A stretch of DNA of 14,387 nucleotides from Mesorhizobium_B sp964242945 (GCA_964242945.1 CAXTCF010000107.1:1-14387); one strand, 5' to 3'. Shown: positions 1-8,125, counted from the first letter of the stretch. Notes: generated by a model from the sequence alone, not told the origin. Program-made: numbers and translations.

Positions 1-31
1 ACCCTTCCCTGCTCCGGTGCCAGCGGCCTGA
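1..31 (+). CDS. Possible 3' end of an upstream gene, perhaps an EpmA/GenX-like lysyl-tRNA synthetase paralogue
   Basis: One of three frames entering the window reads PFPAPVPAA and stops at 29-31, five bases before the ATG of the radical SAM gene. A Pro-rich tail of this kind would fit the C-terminus of an EpmA/GenX protein, and genes for EpmA-like and KamA-like proteins are often neighbours in alphaproteobacteria. Another frame stops at 37-39 (ATGA overlap with the next start) and is an equally legal tail. With about ten codons the identity cannot be shown; this is an inference from context only. Confidence 0.22.
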   Translation, partial: PFPAPVPAA

Positions 32-35
32 TCGC

Positions 36-1079
36 ATGAGCCAGTCCCTCCACAGCCCCGCCGCCCTCGCGAGCGCCGGCCTTCTTCCTTCGGACCGGGC
101 CGCGGAACTGGAGCGCGTTGCCGCGCGCTACGCCGTTGCGGTCACGACGGACATGGCCGAGCTGATCGCCGACCCGGACGACGGGATCGGCCGGCAGTTC
201 CTGCCTCGATTGGAAGAACTGGACACCGCTCGGCAAGAGCGCACCGATCCGATCGGCGACGACGCCCATTCGCCCGTGCCGGGCATCGTCCACCGCTATC
301 CCGACCGCGTGCTCCTCAAAGTCCTGCACGTCTGCCCGGTCTATTGCCGCTTCTGCTTCCGCCGCGAGGTGGTCGGACCGGAGGGCCGCGGCAGTTTGAG
401 CGCCGCCGAACTGGACCGCGCGCTCGCCTATGTCGCGAGCCGTGCGGAGATCTGGGAAGCCGTCCTCACCGGCGGCGACCCTTTTCTCCTTTCACCGCGC
501 CGCATGGGAGGAATCGCCGCCCGGCTCGGCGCCATCGACCATGTCAAGGTGCTGCGCCTCCACACCCGCGTGCCGGTTGTCGAGCCCAAGCGCGTCACGG
601 CGGAACTCGTCTGCGCGCTCAAAAAATTCGGCCGCAGCGTCTTCGTGGCGCTCCACGCCAATCACCCGAAAGAGTTCACTCCGGCAGCCCAAGAAGCCAT
701 CGCGCGCCTTGTTGATGCCGGCATTCCGATGGTCAGCCAGTCGGTGCTGCTCAAGGGCGTCAACGACGATCCCGATACGCTGACGGCGCTGATGCGCGGC
801 TTTGTCGAGAACCGGATCAAGCCGTACTACCTCCACCAGGGCGACCTCGCGCCCGGCACGGCGCACCTGCGCACAACGATCGACGCGGGCCAGGCGCTGA
901 TGCGCGGTCTGCGCGGCCGGGTTTCGGGCCTTTGCCAACCCGCTTACGTGCTCGACATTCCCGGCGGGCACGGCAAGGTGCCGATCGGGCCGGGCTACAT
1001 CGACCGCGGAAAGGACGGCGGCTGGGTCGTTGCCGACCCGTCGGGGGAACGCCACGCCTATCCCGGAACGAGTGCCTGA
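36..1079 (+). CDS. KamA-family radical SAM aminomutase (lysine 2,3-aminomutase-like / EpmB-like)
   Basis: This 347-residue protein belongs to the lysine 2,3-aminomutase family, which uses S-adenosylmethionine, a 4Fe-4S cluster and PLP to move an amino group. The radical SAM cluster motif CxxxCxxC is C100-PVY-C104-RF-C107. TGGDP follows at 145-149. The PLP lysine is K314 in PGGHGK. D270 (in HQGDL) and D307 (in YVLDIPGG) match the two Asp residues that hold the substrate lysine in clostridial KamA, and the spacings D270-D307 (37) and D307-K314 (7) equal those of the characterised enzyme. It is shorter than KamA (about 416 residues) and near EpmB (about 340), so it could act on EF-P modification or on free lysine. 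The D-2-hydroxyacid dehydrogenase gene lies 28 bp downstream. The family call is firm; the substrate is not settled. Confidence 0.9.
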   Translation: MSQSLHSPAALASAGLLPSDRAAELERVAARYAVAVTTDMAELIADPDDGIGRQFLPRLEELDTARQERTDPIGDDAHSPVPGIVHRYPDRVLLKVLHVCPVYCRFCFRREVVGPEGRGSLSAAELDRALAYVASRAEIWEAVLTGGDPFLLSPRRMGGIAARLGAIDHVKVLRLHTRVPVVEPKRVTAELVCALKKFGRSVFVALHANHPKEFTPAAQEAIARLVDAGIPMVSQSVLLKGVNDDPDTLTALMRGFVENRIKPYYLHQGDLAPGTAHLRTTIDAGQALMRGLRGRVSGLCQPAYVLDIPGGHGKVPIGPGYIDRGKDGGWVVADPSGERHAYPGTSA

Positions 1080-1107
1080 AAGGCCAAGTCGCAGAAGGAA
1101 AACGCCC

Positions 1108-2136
1108 ATGCAAGGCCGCTTCAAAACCTTCCTCTCGCCGCATCCGAGAAGGCTGGACGAGATGTTCAGCCCCGATGCCCTCGACCGGCTGCGCGCGGCC
1201 GGCGACCTCGCCATCCACGAGGGCGAGGATCTGTCCGACGCCGAGTTCGACAGGCTCGCCGCAGACGCAAACGTGATCGTCGGCTCGTTCGACCTGCCCG
1301 AAGCGCGCCTTGCACGCTGCCCAAACCTGCGCGCCGTCGTTACCAGCGAGGGCAACTTCCTGCCGAACGTCGATTACGCCTACTGCTTCCGCAACGGCGT
1401 GCGGGTGCTTTCAGGCAGCCCTGTGTTCGCCGAGCCGGTGGCGGAGATCGGGCTGGCGATGGCCATCGACCTCGGCCGCGGCATCACGCGCTCCGACCGG
1501 CGGATGCGCGCGGGAACGGAGGGCTACGGCTTCGACGCCAACCGGAACGCGCTGACGCTGTTCCGGGCGGACGTCGGGTTCATTGGCTTCGGCGACCTCG
1601 CCCGCGCGCTTCTGCCGCTGCTGCGCCCCTTCGGCGTGCGGGCAAAAGTCTATGATCCCTGGATGCCCGAAGTCCTCGTGCGCGCGCAGGGCTGCGAGCC
1701 GGCCAGCCTCGATGACGTTCTGGAAACCAGCGACTTCGTTTTCGTGCTCGCCGGCGTCACCGTCGAGAACCAGCACTTTTTGGGGGCGGCGCAGTTTGCC
1801 CGCATGCGGCCCGGCGCCGCCTTCCTGCTGCTCAGCCGCGCGGCGGTGGTGGATTTTCCCGCCATGCTCGAAGCCGCCGATGCAGGCCACATCCGCGTCG
1901 CCACCGACGTGTTCCCGGAAGAGCCCGTTCCAATGGACGACCCCGCGCGCCGGGCGGAAAACGTTCTGCTCTCGCCGCACCAGGCCGGCGCGCTGAAGCA
2001 TGTGCTGGCCCAGATGGGCGACGCCATTGCCTCGGACATTGCGCTGCTGGCCAAGGGCCTGCCGCCGCTGGTCTGCAAGCAGGCGCAGCCGGAAACCGCG
2101 TCGCGCCTGCGCAGCATGCCGGTTTCCAGGAGTTGA
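1108..2136 (+). CDS. D-isomer-specific 2-hydroxyacid dehydrogenase-like oxidoreductase
   Basis: The 342-residue product has the two-domain layout of NAD(P)-dependent D-2-hydroxyacid dehydrogenases, which interconvert 2-oxoacids and D-2-hydroxyacids in the cytoplasm. The Rossmann motif is VGFIGFGDLA (156-165), a GxGxxA variant of the usual GxGxxG. The catalytic triad is visible: R244 in LLSRAAVVD, E272 in TDVFPEEP and H291 in LSPHQAGA. The acidic D183 in VYDPW, after the second strand, favours NAD over NADP. The frame is open further upstream, but the ATG at 1108 is preceded by a good ribosome site (AGAAGGA, 1093-1099) and gives the normal family N-terminus. It probably forms a transcription unit with the radical SAM gene 28 bp upstream. 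The substrate cannot be read from the sequence. Confidence 0.88.
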   Translation: MQGRFKTFLSPHPRRLDEMFSPDALDRLRAAGDLAIHEGEDLSDAEFDRLAADANVIVGSFDLPEARLARCPNLRAVVTSEGNFLPNVDYAYCFRNGVRVLSGSPVFAEPVAEIGLAMAIDLGRGITRSDRRMRAGTEGYGFDANRNALTLFRADVGFIGFGDLARALLPLLRPFGVRAKVYDPWMPEVLVRAQGCEPASLDDVLETSDFVFVLAGVTVENQHFLGAAQFARMRPGAAFLLLSRAAVVDFPAMLEAADAGHIRVATDVFPEEPVPMDDPARRAENVLLSPHQAGALKHVLAQMGDAIASDIALLAKGLPPLVCKQAQPETASRLRSMPVSRS

Positions 2137-2212
2137 GCGACAGGGATGGCCTTCCGGCGTGGCAATCCGGCAGCAGTGCCTTGAGTGCGACGTGGAAGCG
2201 GCCGGCAAGGGT

Positions 2213-2242
2213 TTGACGGAAGCACGGCCGCCAGGACAAAAT
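2213..2242 (+). promoter_or_regulatory. Possible sigma-70 type promoter for the FecR-TPR-barrel gene
   Basis: In the 136-bp gap after the dehydrogenase gene, TTGACG (2213-2218) and CAAAAT (2237-2242) are 18 bp apart and lie about 30 bp before the ATG at 2273. The A-rich stretch 2238-2250 contrasts with the GC-rich surroundings. The match to -35/-10 consensus is fair only, and no operator or Fur box was recognised. Confidence 0.35.
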
Positions 2243-2272
2243 AAACAAAGATCAAGTTATCGAGTCGCGACC

Positions 2273-5200
2273 ATGGTTCGGCCGCAGCGCATGCGCTTCG
2301 CTTTTCTTCTGACCTCGACGGCTATCGCCATTGCGGCCGCGCATGCCGACCCCGTGCCGCGCACGCCCACGATCACGGGCCAAGTGGTGCAGACGCGGGC
2401 CGGCGAGGCCATCGACCTCATCGACGCGGCAAGCCCGCCCTTTGTGGAAGTGCGCCAGGACGTCAAGGCCGGCGACGTCATCCGCACCAATGCGAGCGGC
2501 CAGATCGCGCTCCTCTTCTCCGACCGGACGCAGATCCGCGTCGCGCGCAACTCCGTCCTCGTAGTTCGGGAGGTGCGCACCGATGGCGGCGCCAGCCTCG
2601 ACCTTCAGGAGGGCCAGGTCTATGCCCGTGCCGCGGCCGGCGGCTCCGGCGTGACGGTCGCCACCCCTGCGGCGACCGCAGCCATCCGCGGCACGGACTG
2701 GACGATGACGGTGCAAGGAGACCGGACCACGCTGTCGGTGATCGACGGCTTGGTGGAACTCTCCAACCCGCAGGGCACCCTGAACGTCGGTGCGGGCGAG
2801 TCGGCGGCTGCCACGCTTGGCTCCGCCCCTTCGCGGATCGTGATCGCGGGGGGCACCATCCGCGAGCAGATGCTGTTCAACCTGTCGCTGCGCGACGCCT
2901 TCTCAACGTTCCCGGTCGATGTGACAATGGAGCAGTTGCGCGAAGGCGAGCGCATCGCGGCAATGCCGCTTTCCGCACGCAGCGCCGAGCAGCGCGTGAG
3001 CCTGGCGGAGGTCGGGCAGGAGCAAAGCGGGATCGAGGCGGCACGCCGCGCCGTGGCCGAAGCAAGGGCGCTGCGCCTGACGCGCGAACAGGAAGCCCGC
3101 TTGGCTTTCGTCGAGGCGGGCATCGCCGGGGCGGAGCGGCGCTATGACGAAGCGGCTCGCCTTTACGAACGCTCCGCAGCCGGCACGCGGGGCGACCGCG
3201 CGACCCAGGCGCGCTATCTCGCCTATTTCGCGCGTTCGCTTGCCGACCCGGCATCCACGGCCGCGCGGCCGGCGCCGGATGGGTCGTCGCTCGCCTCGGT
3301 TCTCGGTGAAGCACAGATCGCCGCCCTTCTGGAATCGCCCAAGCGGGCGCTGGAAATCCTGCAAAGGGGAGAACCGCGCTTCGGCGGGGATGTCCGCTAC
3401 CAGGCTGAAATCGCCAACGTCGCGCTGCTCGCCTCCGACTTCGACGCGGCTGGTGTGGCAATCGCGAAAGGCGAAGCGATCGACCCGCAGGACGACGCGC
3501 TTCTCAACGTCCGGGCGACCTATCGCAAGGATTTCAAAGGCGACATAAGCGGCGCGCTCGCCGATGCGCGCGAGGCCGCGAGGCTGCAACCCGGCAACTT
3601 CGACTACTGGAACGACGTCGCCCTCCTGGAGAACGCCCGCGGCGCGGTGCGCGAAGCGGAGGCAGCCTACAAACGGGCGATCGCGCTGAACCCGCAGAAC
3701 CCCACGCCGCTTTCCAACTACGCCCGCCTGCTTCTCTCGCAAGGGCGCAACGCTGAGGCCGGCGCCCTGATCGACAAGGCGCTGACCCTGGACCCAGGCT
3801 ACTCCGTCGGATTTCTGGAGCGTGGGCGGCAAAAGCTCCAGGAGGGCGACGAGGAGGGTGCGCTGGAGGACATGCTGCGCGCAACGGCCGCCAACCCGAC
3901 CTATGCCGACGGGCTGCTCGCGCTCGGCGCGACCTATGCCGCGCGGCGCGAGGTCGAACCCGCCAGCCAGTCCTTCGAGCTTGCCGACCGCCTCAACCCG
4001 CTCGACCCGGAGCCGGCGCAGTTCCAGGCACTGCTTTCGGTGTTCAACTACGAGGCCGACGACGCGATCCGCTATGCCCGCGAGTCGCTGGACCGCACGC
4101 GCAAGCGCGGCGGCGACTATGCCTCGATCGAGTCCAGCGGCGACTTCGGCTCGACGCTGGGCGGCGTTTACCGCTTCGTGTCGCTCGACGCCTGGGGCCG
4201 CTACTACGGCGACCGCACCTTCGACCCGTTCCAGGGTGCCAGCTACTTCGACCAGGCGCTGACGGGCACCGTCGGCCGCTTCTACAACGCGCCGGGCGGC
4301 ATCCCAAGCGGCGAGCCGACCGCGGGCGACGACGCCGCCTTCTCGCTCTACACGCAGGGGCTCCTGCTCGACCCGCTGGCCGGCGTCACACCGGCCCTGC
4401 GGCCTTCCTTCTTCCGTTCGCCCTTCCAGGAAGTCGCGGTCGGCGGCGGCGTGAGCAGCACGGACGGCGAGATAGGCGGCGCGGGCACGGCAAGCTATCA
4501 GCGGCTCGGCTACACGCCTCTTCCCTACTCCCTGGTTATTTCCTCAACCTATACCGGCGCCAACCCGTCCTACGCCACGCAGGACGTGAAGAACCTCAAC
4601 AGCACCTTCCAGTTCGGCGCGCAGACCTCGCCGAACGACACCGTGACCGCCTATTTCAACGGGATTCACGCGGAAGGCGGCAATTCGCTCGACGGCGTCG
4701 AACTTGGCGGCTTCGACCTGACGCGCGACGACACGATCGATGCCAGCGGCCTCAACGGCTTCGTCGGCTGGAGCCACAGCTTCGGCTACCACAACTTGCT
4801 TAGCCTCGCCATATCCGGCTTCGTCATCGACAGCGACCAGACGGACGCCTTTGCCGGCTTTCCGGATGTCGGGTTCGGCGTCGATACCAGCAGCGAGGGA
4901 ACGCAGCACACGCTCAAAGGCGGCGCATCCTATCTCCTCGGCGTGACCGACGACCTGACTCTGCGGCTGGGCGCCGAGACGGGCGACGCGGACCTTGTCT
5001 ACGCGAGCGGGGACAGGCTCTTTCTTCTGGACAGACCCGACATCTTCCGCAACTTCCCCGGCCTGCGCGTCGACGCGGAAGGCGAGACTTCGCGCTTCTG
5101 GGTGGGCGCCTCCTGGGATGCGCTGCCCGGCTTGACGCTTGAAGGCACGCTCTTCGGGGAGCACGTCGATTCCACCCAAACTGCAACGCCCTCGGAGGTC

Positions 5201-5977
5201 TTTGAATTTTTGTTTGGTATTCCCGCGCTCCCGGTGCAGACGGATACCGAGACCGACCAGCTCTCGCCGCGAGCCGGAGTGGCCTGGGCTCCGCTGGAAG
5301 GCCAGTACCTGCGCGCCGCCTTTTTACGCGAAACCCCGCTGTCGGAACTCAACACGCTGGCGCCCGTCGGCGTGGTCGGCCTGCGTTCCGACCTCGTGCC
5401 GGAGGGTTCAGGCAACAGGGACACCACGATCCTCCACTGGGACAGCGAGTGGACGGACCGCTTCTTCACGGCGACCGAATACCAGCACCAGGAGATCGAA
5501 AACCTGCTGACCGCGATCCCCCTGCAAGGCGGCATCGTCGTGCCGAATGCGGAGATCGACCGGCTTTCCCTGACCGGCAACCTCTGGCTTGGCGGCGGCG
5601 TCAGCGCCTTCGGGAGCTACACCCGCCTCTGGTCGCGCGGCGACTTTCCCGGGACGGAAGAAACGCTGCCCTTCGTGCCCGAGTACCTTGCGCGCGTGGG
5701 CCTGAGCTACATCAGCCCTGCCCGCTTCCGGGTCGCGGTGGCGGAAACCTATGTGGGCAAGCGCAGCACCTTCTCGGACCCGAACCTCGGCCCCGTGACG
5801 TTTATCGACGGTGATTCCGCCTTCGTGACGGACATCAGCGCCGGGTGGGAGTCGGAAGACCGCCACCTCGCGCTGCAAGTCAGCGCTTCCAACCTTTTTG
5901 GGACCAAATCGGAAGTCGCACCGTTCCTGCCGGCCCTCGCCCGCTCCTACTCCGCGACGATCCAGGTGCGGTTCTAG
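2273..5977 (+). CDS. Large exported FecR-domain / TPR / outer-membrane beta-barrel protein
   Basis: A 1,234-residue protein with four parts. Residues 1-25 are a signal peptide (basic start, hydrophobic 9-23, cleavage likely after AHA). Residues about 58-180 are a FecR domain, with VKAGDVIRTNASGQ, the DGGASLDLQEGQVYARA stretch, the TPAATAAIRGTDW motif and VIDGLVEL. Residues about 275-590 hold TPR-like helical pairs, clearest at 440-580 (for example AEAAYKRAIALNPQNPTPLS and AGALIDKALTLDPGY). From about 620 the sequence becomes rich in Gly and alternating aromatic/hydrophobic residues and ends SYSATIQVRF; a terminal Phe is the usual BAM-recognition signature. The C-terminal half resembles TonB-dependent receptor barrels, but no plug domain or TonB box was seen. 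The protein should sit in the outer membrane with FecR and TPR parts in the periplasm. The ATG at 2273 is chosen for the signal peptide although its ribosome site is weak; 2291 is an alternative. The ligand is unknown. Confidence 0.85.
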   Translation: MVRPQRMRFAFLLTSTAIAIAAAHADPVPRTPTITGQVVQTRAGEAIDLIDAASPPFVEVRQDVKAGDVIRTNASGQIALLFSDRTQIRVARNSVLVVREVRTDGGASLDLQEGQVYARAAAGGSGVTVATPAATAAIRGTDWTMTVQGDRTTLSVIDGLVELSNPQGTLNVGAGESAAATLGSAPSRIVIAGGTIREQMLFNLSLRDAFSTFPVDVTMEQLREGERIAAMPLSARSAEQRVSLAEVGQEQSGIEAARRAVAEARALRLTREQEARLAFVEAGIAGAERRYDEAARLYERSAAGTRGDRATQARYLAYFARSLADPASTAARPAPDGSSLASVLGEAQIAALLESPKRALEILQRGEPRFGGDVRYQAEIANVALLASDFDAAGVAIAKGEAIDPQDDALLNVRATYRKDFKGDISGALADAREAARLQPGNFDYWNDVALLENARGAVREAEAAYKRAIALNPQNPTPLSNYARLLLSQGRNAEAGALIDKALTLDPGYSVGFLERGRQKLQEGDEEGALEDMLRATAANPTYADGLLALGATYAARREVEPASQSFELADRLNPLDPEPAQFQALLSVFNYEADDAIRYARESLDRTRKRGGDYASIESSGDFGSTLGGVYRFVSLDAWGRYYGDRTFDPFQGASYFDQALTGTVGRFYNAPGGIPSGEPTAGDDAAFSLYTQGLLLDPLAGVTPALRPSFFRSPFQEVAVGGGVSSTDGEIGGAGTASYQRLGYTPLPYSLVISSTYTGANPSYATQDVKNLNSTFQFGAQTSPNDTVTAYFNGIHAEGGNSLDGVELGGFDLTRDDTIDASGLNGFVGWSHSFGYHNLLSLAISGFVIDSDQTDAFAGFPDVGFGVDTSSEGTQHTLKGGASYLLGVTDDLTLRLGAETGDADLVYASGDRLFLLDRPDIFRNFPGLRVDAEGETSRFWVGASWDALPGLTLEGTLFGEHVDSTQTATPSEVFEFLFGIPALPVQTDTETDQLSPRAGVAWAPLEGQYLRAAFLRETPLSELNTLAPVGVVGLRSDLVPEGSGNRDTTILHWDSEWTDRFFTATEYQHQEIENLLTAIPLQGGIVVPNAEIDRLSLTGNLWLGGGVSAFGSYTRLWSRGDFPGTEETLPFVPEYLARVGLSYISPARFRVAVAETYVGKRSTFSDPNLGPVTFIDGDSAFVTDISAGWESEDRHLALQVSASNLFGTKSEVAPFLPALARSYSATIQVRF

Positions 5978-5983
5978 CACGGC

Positions 5984-6007
5984 AGGCAAAACGCGGCTCA
6001 GGAGCCG
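5984..6007 (-). terminator. Weak intrinsic terminator at the end of hutC
   Basis: On the minus strand CGGCT-CCTG-AGCCG (6007-5994) forms a 5-bp GC-rich stem with a 4-base loop, followed after CG by TTTT (5991-5988). The stem overlaps the hutC stop codon. It lies between two convergent genes whose stop codons are only 20 bp apart, where transcription must stop. The short stem and T-run make it a modest candidate. Confidence 0.35.
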
Positions 6008-6708
6008 GCGAACATCGTGTAGCCGGGATGGAAGGCCAGCCGGACCGAGGTAATCGGGCCGGCGGCGTTCCAGGTGGTGCGGTGCAGGATCAGAAGCGCC
6101 GTGCCGGCCTTCGTTCCCAGAAGCTTCGCTTCGCGCGCCCCGGCATTCTCGGCTGAAAAGGCGATGTCCGCAGACGCCCAGGGGAAGTTGCGCACCAACC
6201 ATTCGTTGGCGCTGGTGCGGCTGAAATCCGCGGCTTCAGCCCCCGGTGCGGCGGACGGATTGATCCAGCGGTCCTCGGCCTGGAAGGGTTTTCCGTCGCC
6301 GTAATGCACCGTGCGCAGATGGAGCAGCGGGAGGCCTTGTTGAAGCCGCATGCGCGCTGCGATGTCAGGGGGAAGCGGTTCCGTCGAGCGGGAAACCAGC
6401 CGGTGGCTGTATGCCATGCCCGCCGCCTCGATCCCTTCGCGCACCACGGGGATGGTGAGCGTGGCCTTGCGCGCGGGGTTGACGGTCACATGCGTGCCGG
6501 CCCGGCGCCGGCGCTCCAAGAATCCTTCGCCGGCGAGCGTTTGCAGCGCCTTGTTGACGGTCGCGCGCGCGGCCTTGAACTCGCGGGCAAGCTCGGCCTC
6601 GTCCGGGATGCGGTCGCCCTGTTGCCACTCGCGCTCGGCGATGCGGCGGCGCACCTCGCCGGCGATGGTTTTGGCTTTGGAAGCCGAAGCGGGAGCTTTG
6701 GCGGTCAC
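5998..6708 (-). CDS. hutC: Histidine utilisation repressor, GntR/HutC family
   Basis: The 236-residue protein has an N-terminal GntR winged helix-turn-helix (about 15-78, with IPDEAELAREFKAARATVNK and LERRRRAGTHV) and a C-terminal UTRA ligand-binding domain (about 95-230, ending with VRLAFHPGYTMF). In studied bacteria HutC represses hut genes and releases DNA on binding urocanate. The GTG start at 6708-6706 overlaps the TGA of hutF (GTGA), gives the normal family length of about 240, and implies translational coupling; an ATG further upstream in the same frame would run deep into hutF and is rejected. The gene lies at the end of the leftward hut arm, so HutC is probably autoregulated through the divergent region at 8067-8157. 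Confidence 0.93.
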   Translation of the reverse strand: MTAKAPASASKAKTIAGEVRRRIAEREWQQGDRIPDEAELAREFKAARATVNKALQTLAGEGFLERRRRAGTHVTVNPARKATLTIPVVREGIEAAGMAYSHRLVSRSTEPLPPDIAARMRLQQGLPLLHLRTVHYGDGKPFQAEDRWINPSAAPGAEAADFSRTSANEWLVRNFPWASADIAFSAENAGAREAKLLGTKAGTALLILHRTTWNAAGPITSVRLAFHPGYTMFAGS

Positions 6709-8066
6709 AGCCGCTCCCCCAGGCGAGCGACCGCCGCGAGGTAGTCCGCCGTGATGCGGTCGTGGTCGAAATGCCGGCCGCCTTTCACGACATGCCGGCC
6801 GGCAGACCAGACGTCGGTGACGAGGCCGTCGCGGCCCGCGAAGATGAAACTGTCGAGCATCTGGTCGCCCTTGCGCCCGGCCATCACGGCGTTGTCCAGG
6901 CCGATCGCGCAAAGGTCGGCCCATGAACCGGCGCGGATCGCCCCGGTTCCGCGCCCGGCGGCTGAACTGCCGGCATCCAGGCCGGCATCGTAAAGCACCC
7001 GGCCGGTGGAGCGGTCCGGCAGGCTAAGCATCGCGCGGCCGCGGTCGCGCAGGCGTTGGCTGTATTCCAGCGTCCGCAATTCTCCGGCGAGCGAGATCTG
7101 GATGTTGCTGTCGGAACCGAAGCCGAAGCGCCCTCCCGCCGCAAGCCATTCCGTGCCGTTGAAGATGCCGTCGCCGAGGCTGGATTCGGTCAGGGGGCAG
7201 AGCCCGGCGACGGCGCCTGTGACGGCCAGGCGGCGGGTCTCGTCCGGCGTCAGGTGGGTCAGGTGGATCAGGGTCCAGCGGGCGTCCGGCGCAAAATTGT
7301 CGAGCAGCCATTCCACCGGGCGCCGGCCGGTTGCGGCCTGGACCTCCTCCACTTCCGGCACCTGCTCTGCCAAGTGCATGTGCAGCGGCCGGCCGGGACG
7401 CAAAGTTTCGCAGAAGCGCAAGCCTTCCGGGCCGACCGCGCGGAGCGAATGCGGCGCGACGCCGATCCCGGCATCGGCGGGCAGATTGCGCAGAACGCTT
7501 TCCGAAGCCTCGAACAGCCGCCCGAACGCATCCGGCGTCGTGCCGAAGCGCTTCTGGCCGGGACCGAGCGGCCTGCGGTCCGCCCCGCCGAACTGGTAGT
7601 GGACCGGCAGCAGCGTCAGGCCGATGCCGGTGCGGCTTGCGGCGGAAGCGATGCGCTCAGCCATTTCCGCGGGGTTGTCGTAGCGCCCGCCGTCCGGCCG
7701 GTGATGCAGGTAGTGGAACTCGACATTCGCGGCATAGCCGGCCTCCAGCATCTCCATCTGCACCAGGGCCGCGATCGCCTCCACATCGTCCGGCGTGAGA
7801 TGGTCGAGAAAGCCGTACATGATCTGCCGCCACGTCCAGAACGTGTCGCGGGGCTCCGGCCCCTTCGCCTCGCTTAAACCTGCCATGGCGCGCTGGAAGC
7901 TGTGCGAATGGAGGTTGGCTATTGCGGGCAGCAGCAGGCCGACACGCTCGCCTCCCGGTGCCGCGCCTGGCTCGACATTCGCGATGCGGCCATCGCTGAT
8001 TGTCACGAGAACGCTTTCGGCCCAGCCTTCGGGCAGCAGGGCATGCGCAGCCCAGATTGCCGTCAT
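6705..8066 (-). CDS. hutF: Formimidoylglutamate deiminase
   Basis: HutF hydrolyses N-formimino-L-glutamate to N-formyl-L-glutamate and ammonia, the fourth step of the five-step histidine pathway. The 453-residue protein is an amidohydrolase-superfamily enzyme. The metal ligands are H53 and H55 (NLHSHSFQRA), H231 (HMHLAEQ) and D319 (GSDSN); H268/H271 in IHLTHLT include the catalytic His. H206 in PHSLRAV is also a family feature. The start at 8066 is preceded at 5 bp by GGAGGA (8077-8072 on the minus strand) and begins MTAIWAAHALLPEGW as in homologues. A more upstream ATG at 8105 would place the start inside the operator region. hutC follows with a 4-bp overlap. Having both hutF and hutG means formylglutamate, not formamide, is the route. 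Confidence 0.94.
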   Translation of the reverse strand: MTAIWAAHALLPEGWAESVLVTISDGRIANVEPGAAPGGERVGLLLPAIANLHSHSFQRAMAGLSEAKGPEPRDTFWTWRQIMYGFLDHLTPDDVEAIAALVQMEMLEAGYAANVEFHYLHHRPDGGRYDNPAEMAERIASAASRTGIGLTLLPVHYQFGGADRRPLGPGQKRFGTTPDAFGRLFEASESVLRNLPADAGIGVAPHSLRAVGPEGLRFCETLRPGRPLHMHLAEQVPEVEEVQAATGRRPVEWLLDNFAPDARWTLIHLTHLTPDETRRLAVTGAVAGLCPLTESSLGDGIFNGTEWLAAGGRFGFGSDSNIQISLAGELRTLEYSQRLRDRGRAMLSLPDRSTGRVLYDAGLDAGSSAAGRGTGAIRAGSWADLCAIGLDNAVMAGRKGDQMLDSFIFAGRDGLVTDVWSAGRHVVKGGRHFDHDRITADYLAAVARLGERL

Positions 8067-8095
8067 CCTCGTCCTCCGTGACCCCATGAATTGCG

Positions 8096-8123
8096 CTATG
8101 GACATAGAATAAGTTTAGACATA
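8096..8123. promoter_or_regulatory. Candidate HutC operator pair in the divergent hut control region
   Basis: Two related elements lie 17 bp apart between hutF and hutI. The first, CTATG-GA-CATAG (8096-8107), is a perfect 5+2+5 palindrome. The second, GTTTAGACATAA (8113-8124), shares the GACATA half and contains GTTTAGAC (8113-8120), which fits the GTnTAnAC core typical of GntR-family operators. The whole AT-rich block stands out from GC-rich flanks and overlaps plausible promoter hexamers on both strands, which suits repression of both arms. That HutC binds here is inference. Confidence 0.55.
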
Positions 8124-8125
8124 AT
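8099..8125 (+). promoter_or_regulatory. Possible promoter for hutIHGU and the binding protein gene
   Basis: TGGACA (8099-8104, five of six to the -35 consensus) and CATAAT (8120-8125, five of six to the -10 consensus) are 15 bp apart, which is shorter than ideal. They overlap both operator-like elements and are 32 bp before the hutI ATG. Confidence 0.3.

Noticed and set aside
492..1355. 287-codon open frame on the minus strand opposite the radical SAM and dehydrogenase genes
   Set aside because: It runs antisense across two recognisable genes, shows no family motif and is the expected shadow of GC-rich codon use.
2000..2272. N-terminal extension of the FecR-TPR-barrel protein back into the dehydrogenase gene
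   Set aside because: The added residues are Arg/Cys-rich out-of-frame dehydrogenase sequence, and a proper signal peptide begins at the ATG at 2273.
2903..3832. 309-codon minus-strand frame opposite the FecR-TPR gene
   Set aside because: It is a shadow frame of the TPR region without any recognisable feature.
4086..4307. Repeated short CGG/GCG motifs in the barrel gene, considered as tandem repeats
   Set aside because: They follow GC-rich codon use and have no constant period or repeat unit.
7056..7877. 273-codon plus-strand frame opposite hutF
   Set aside because: It lies wholly within hutF, whose metal-binding motifs are intact, and has no ribosome site or motif of its own.
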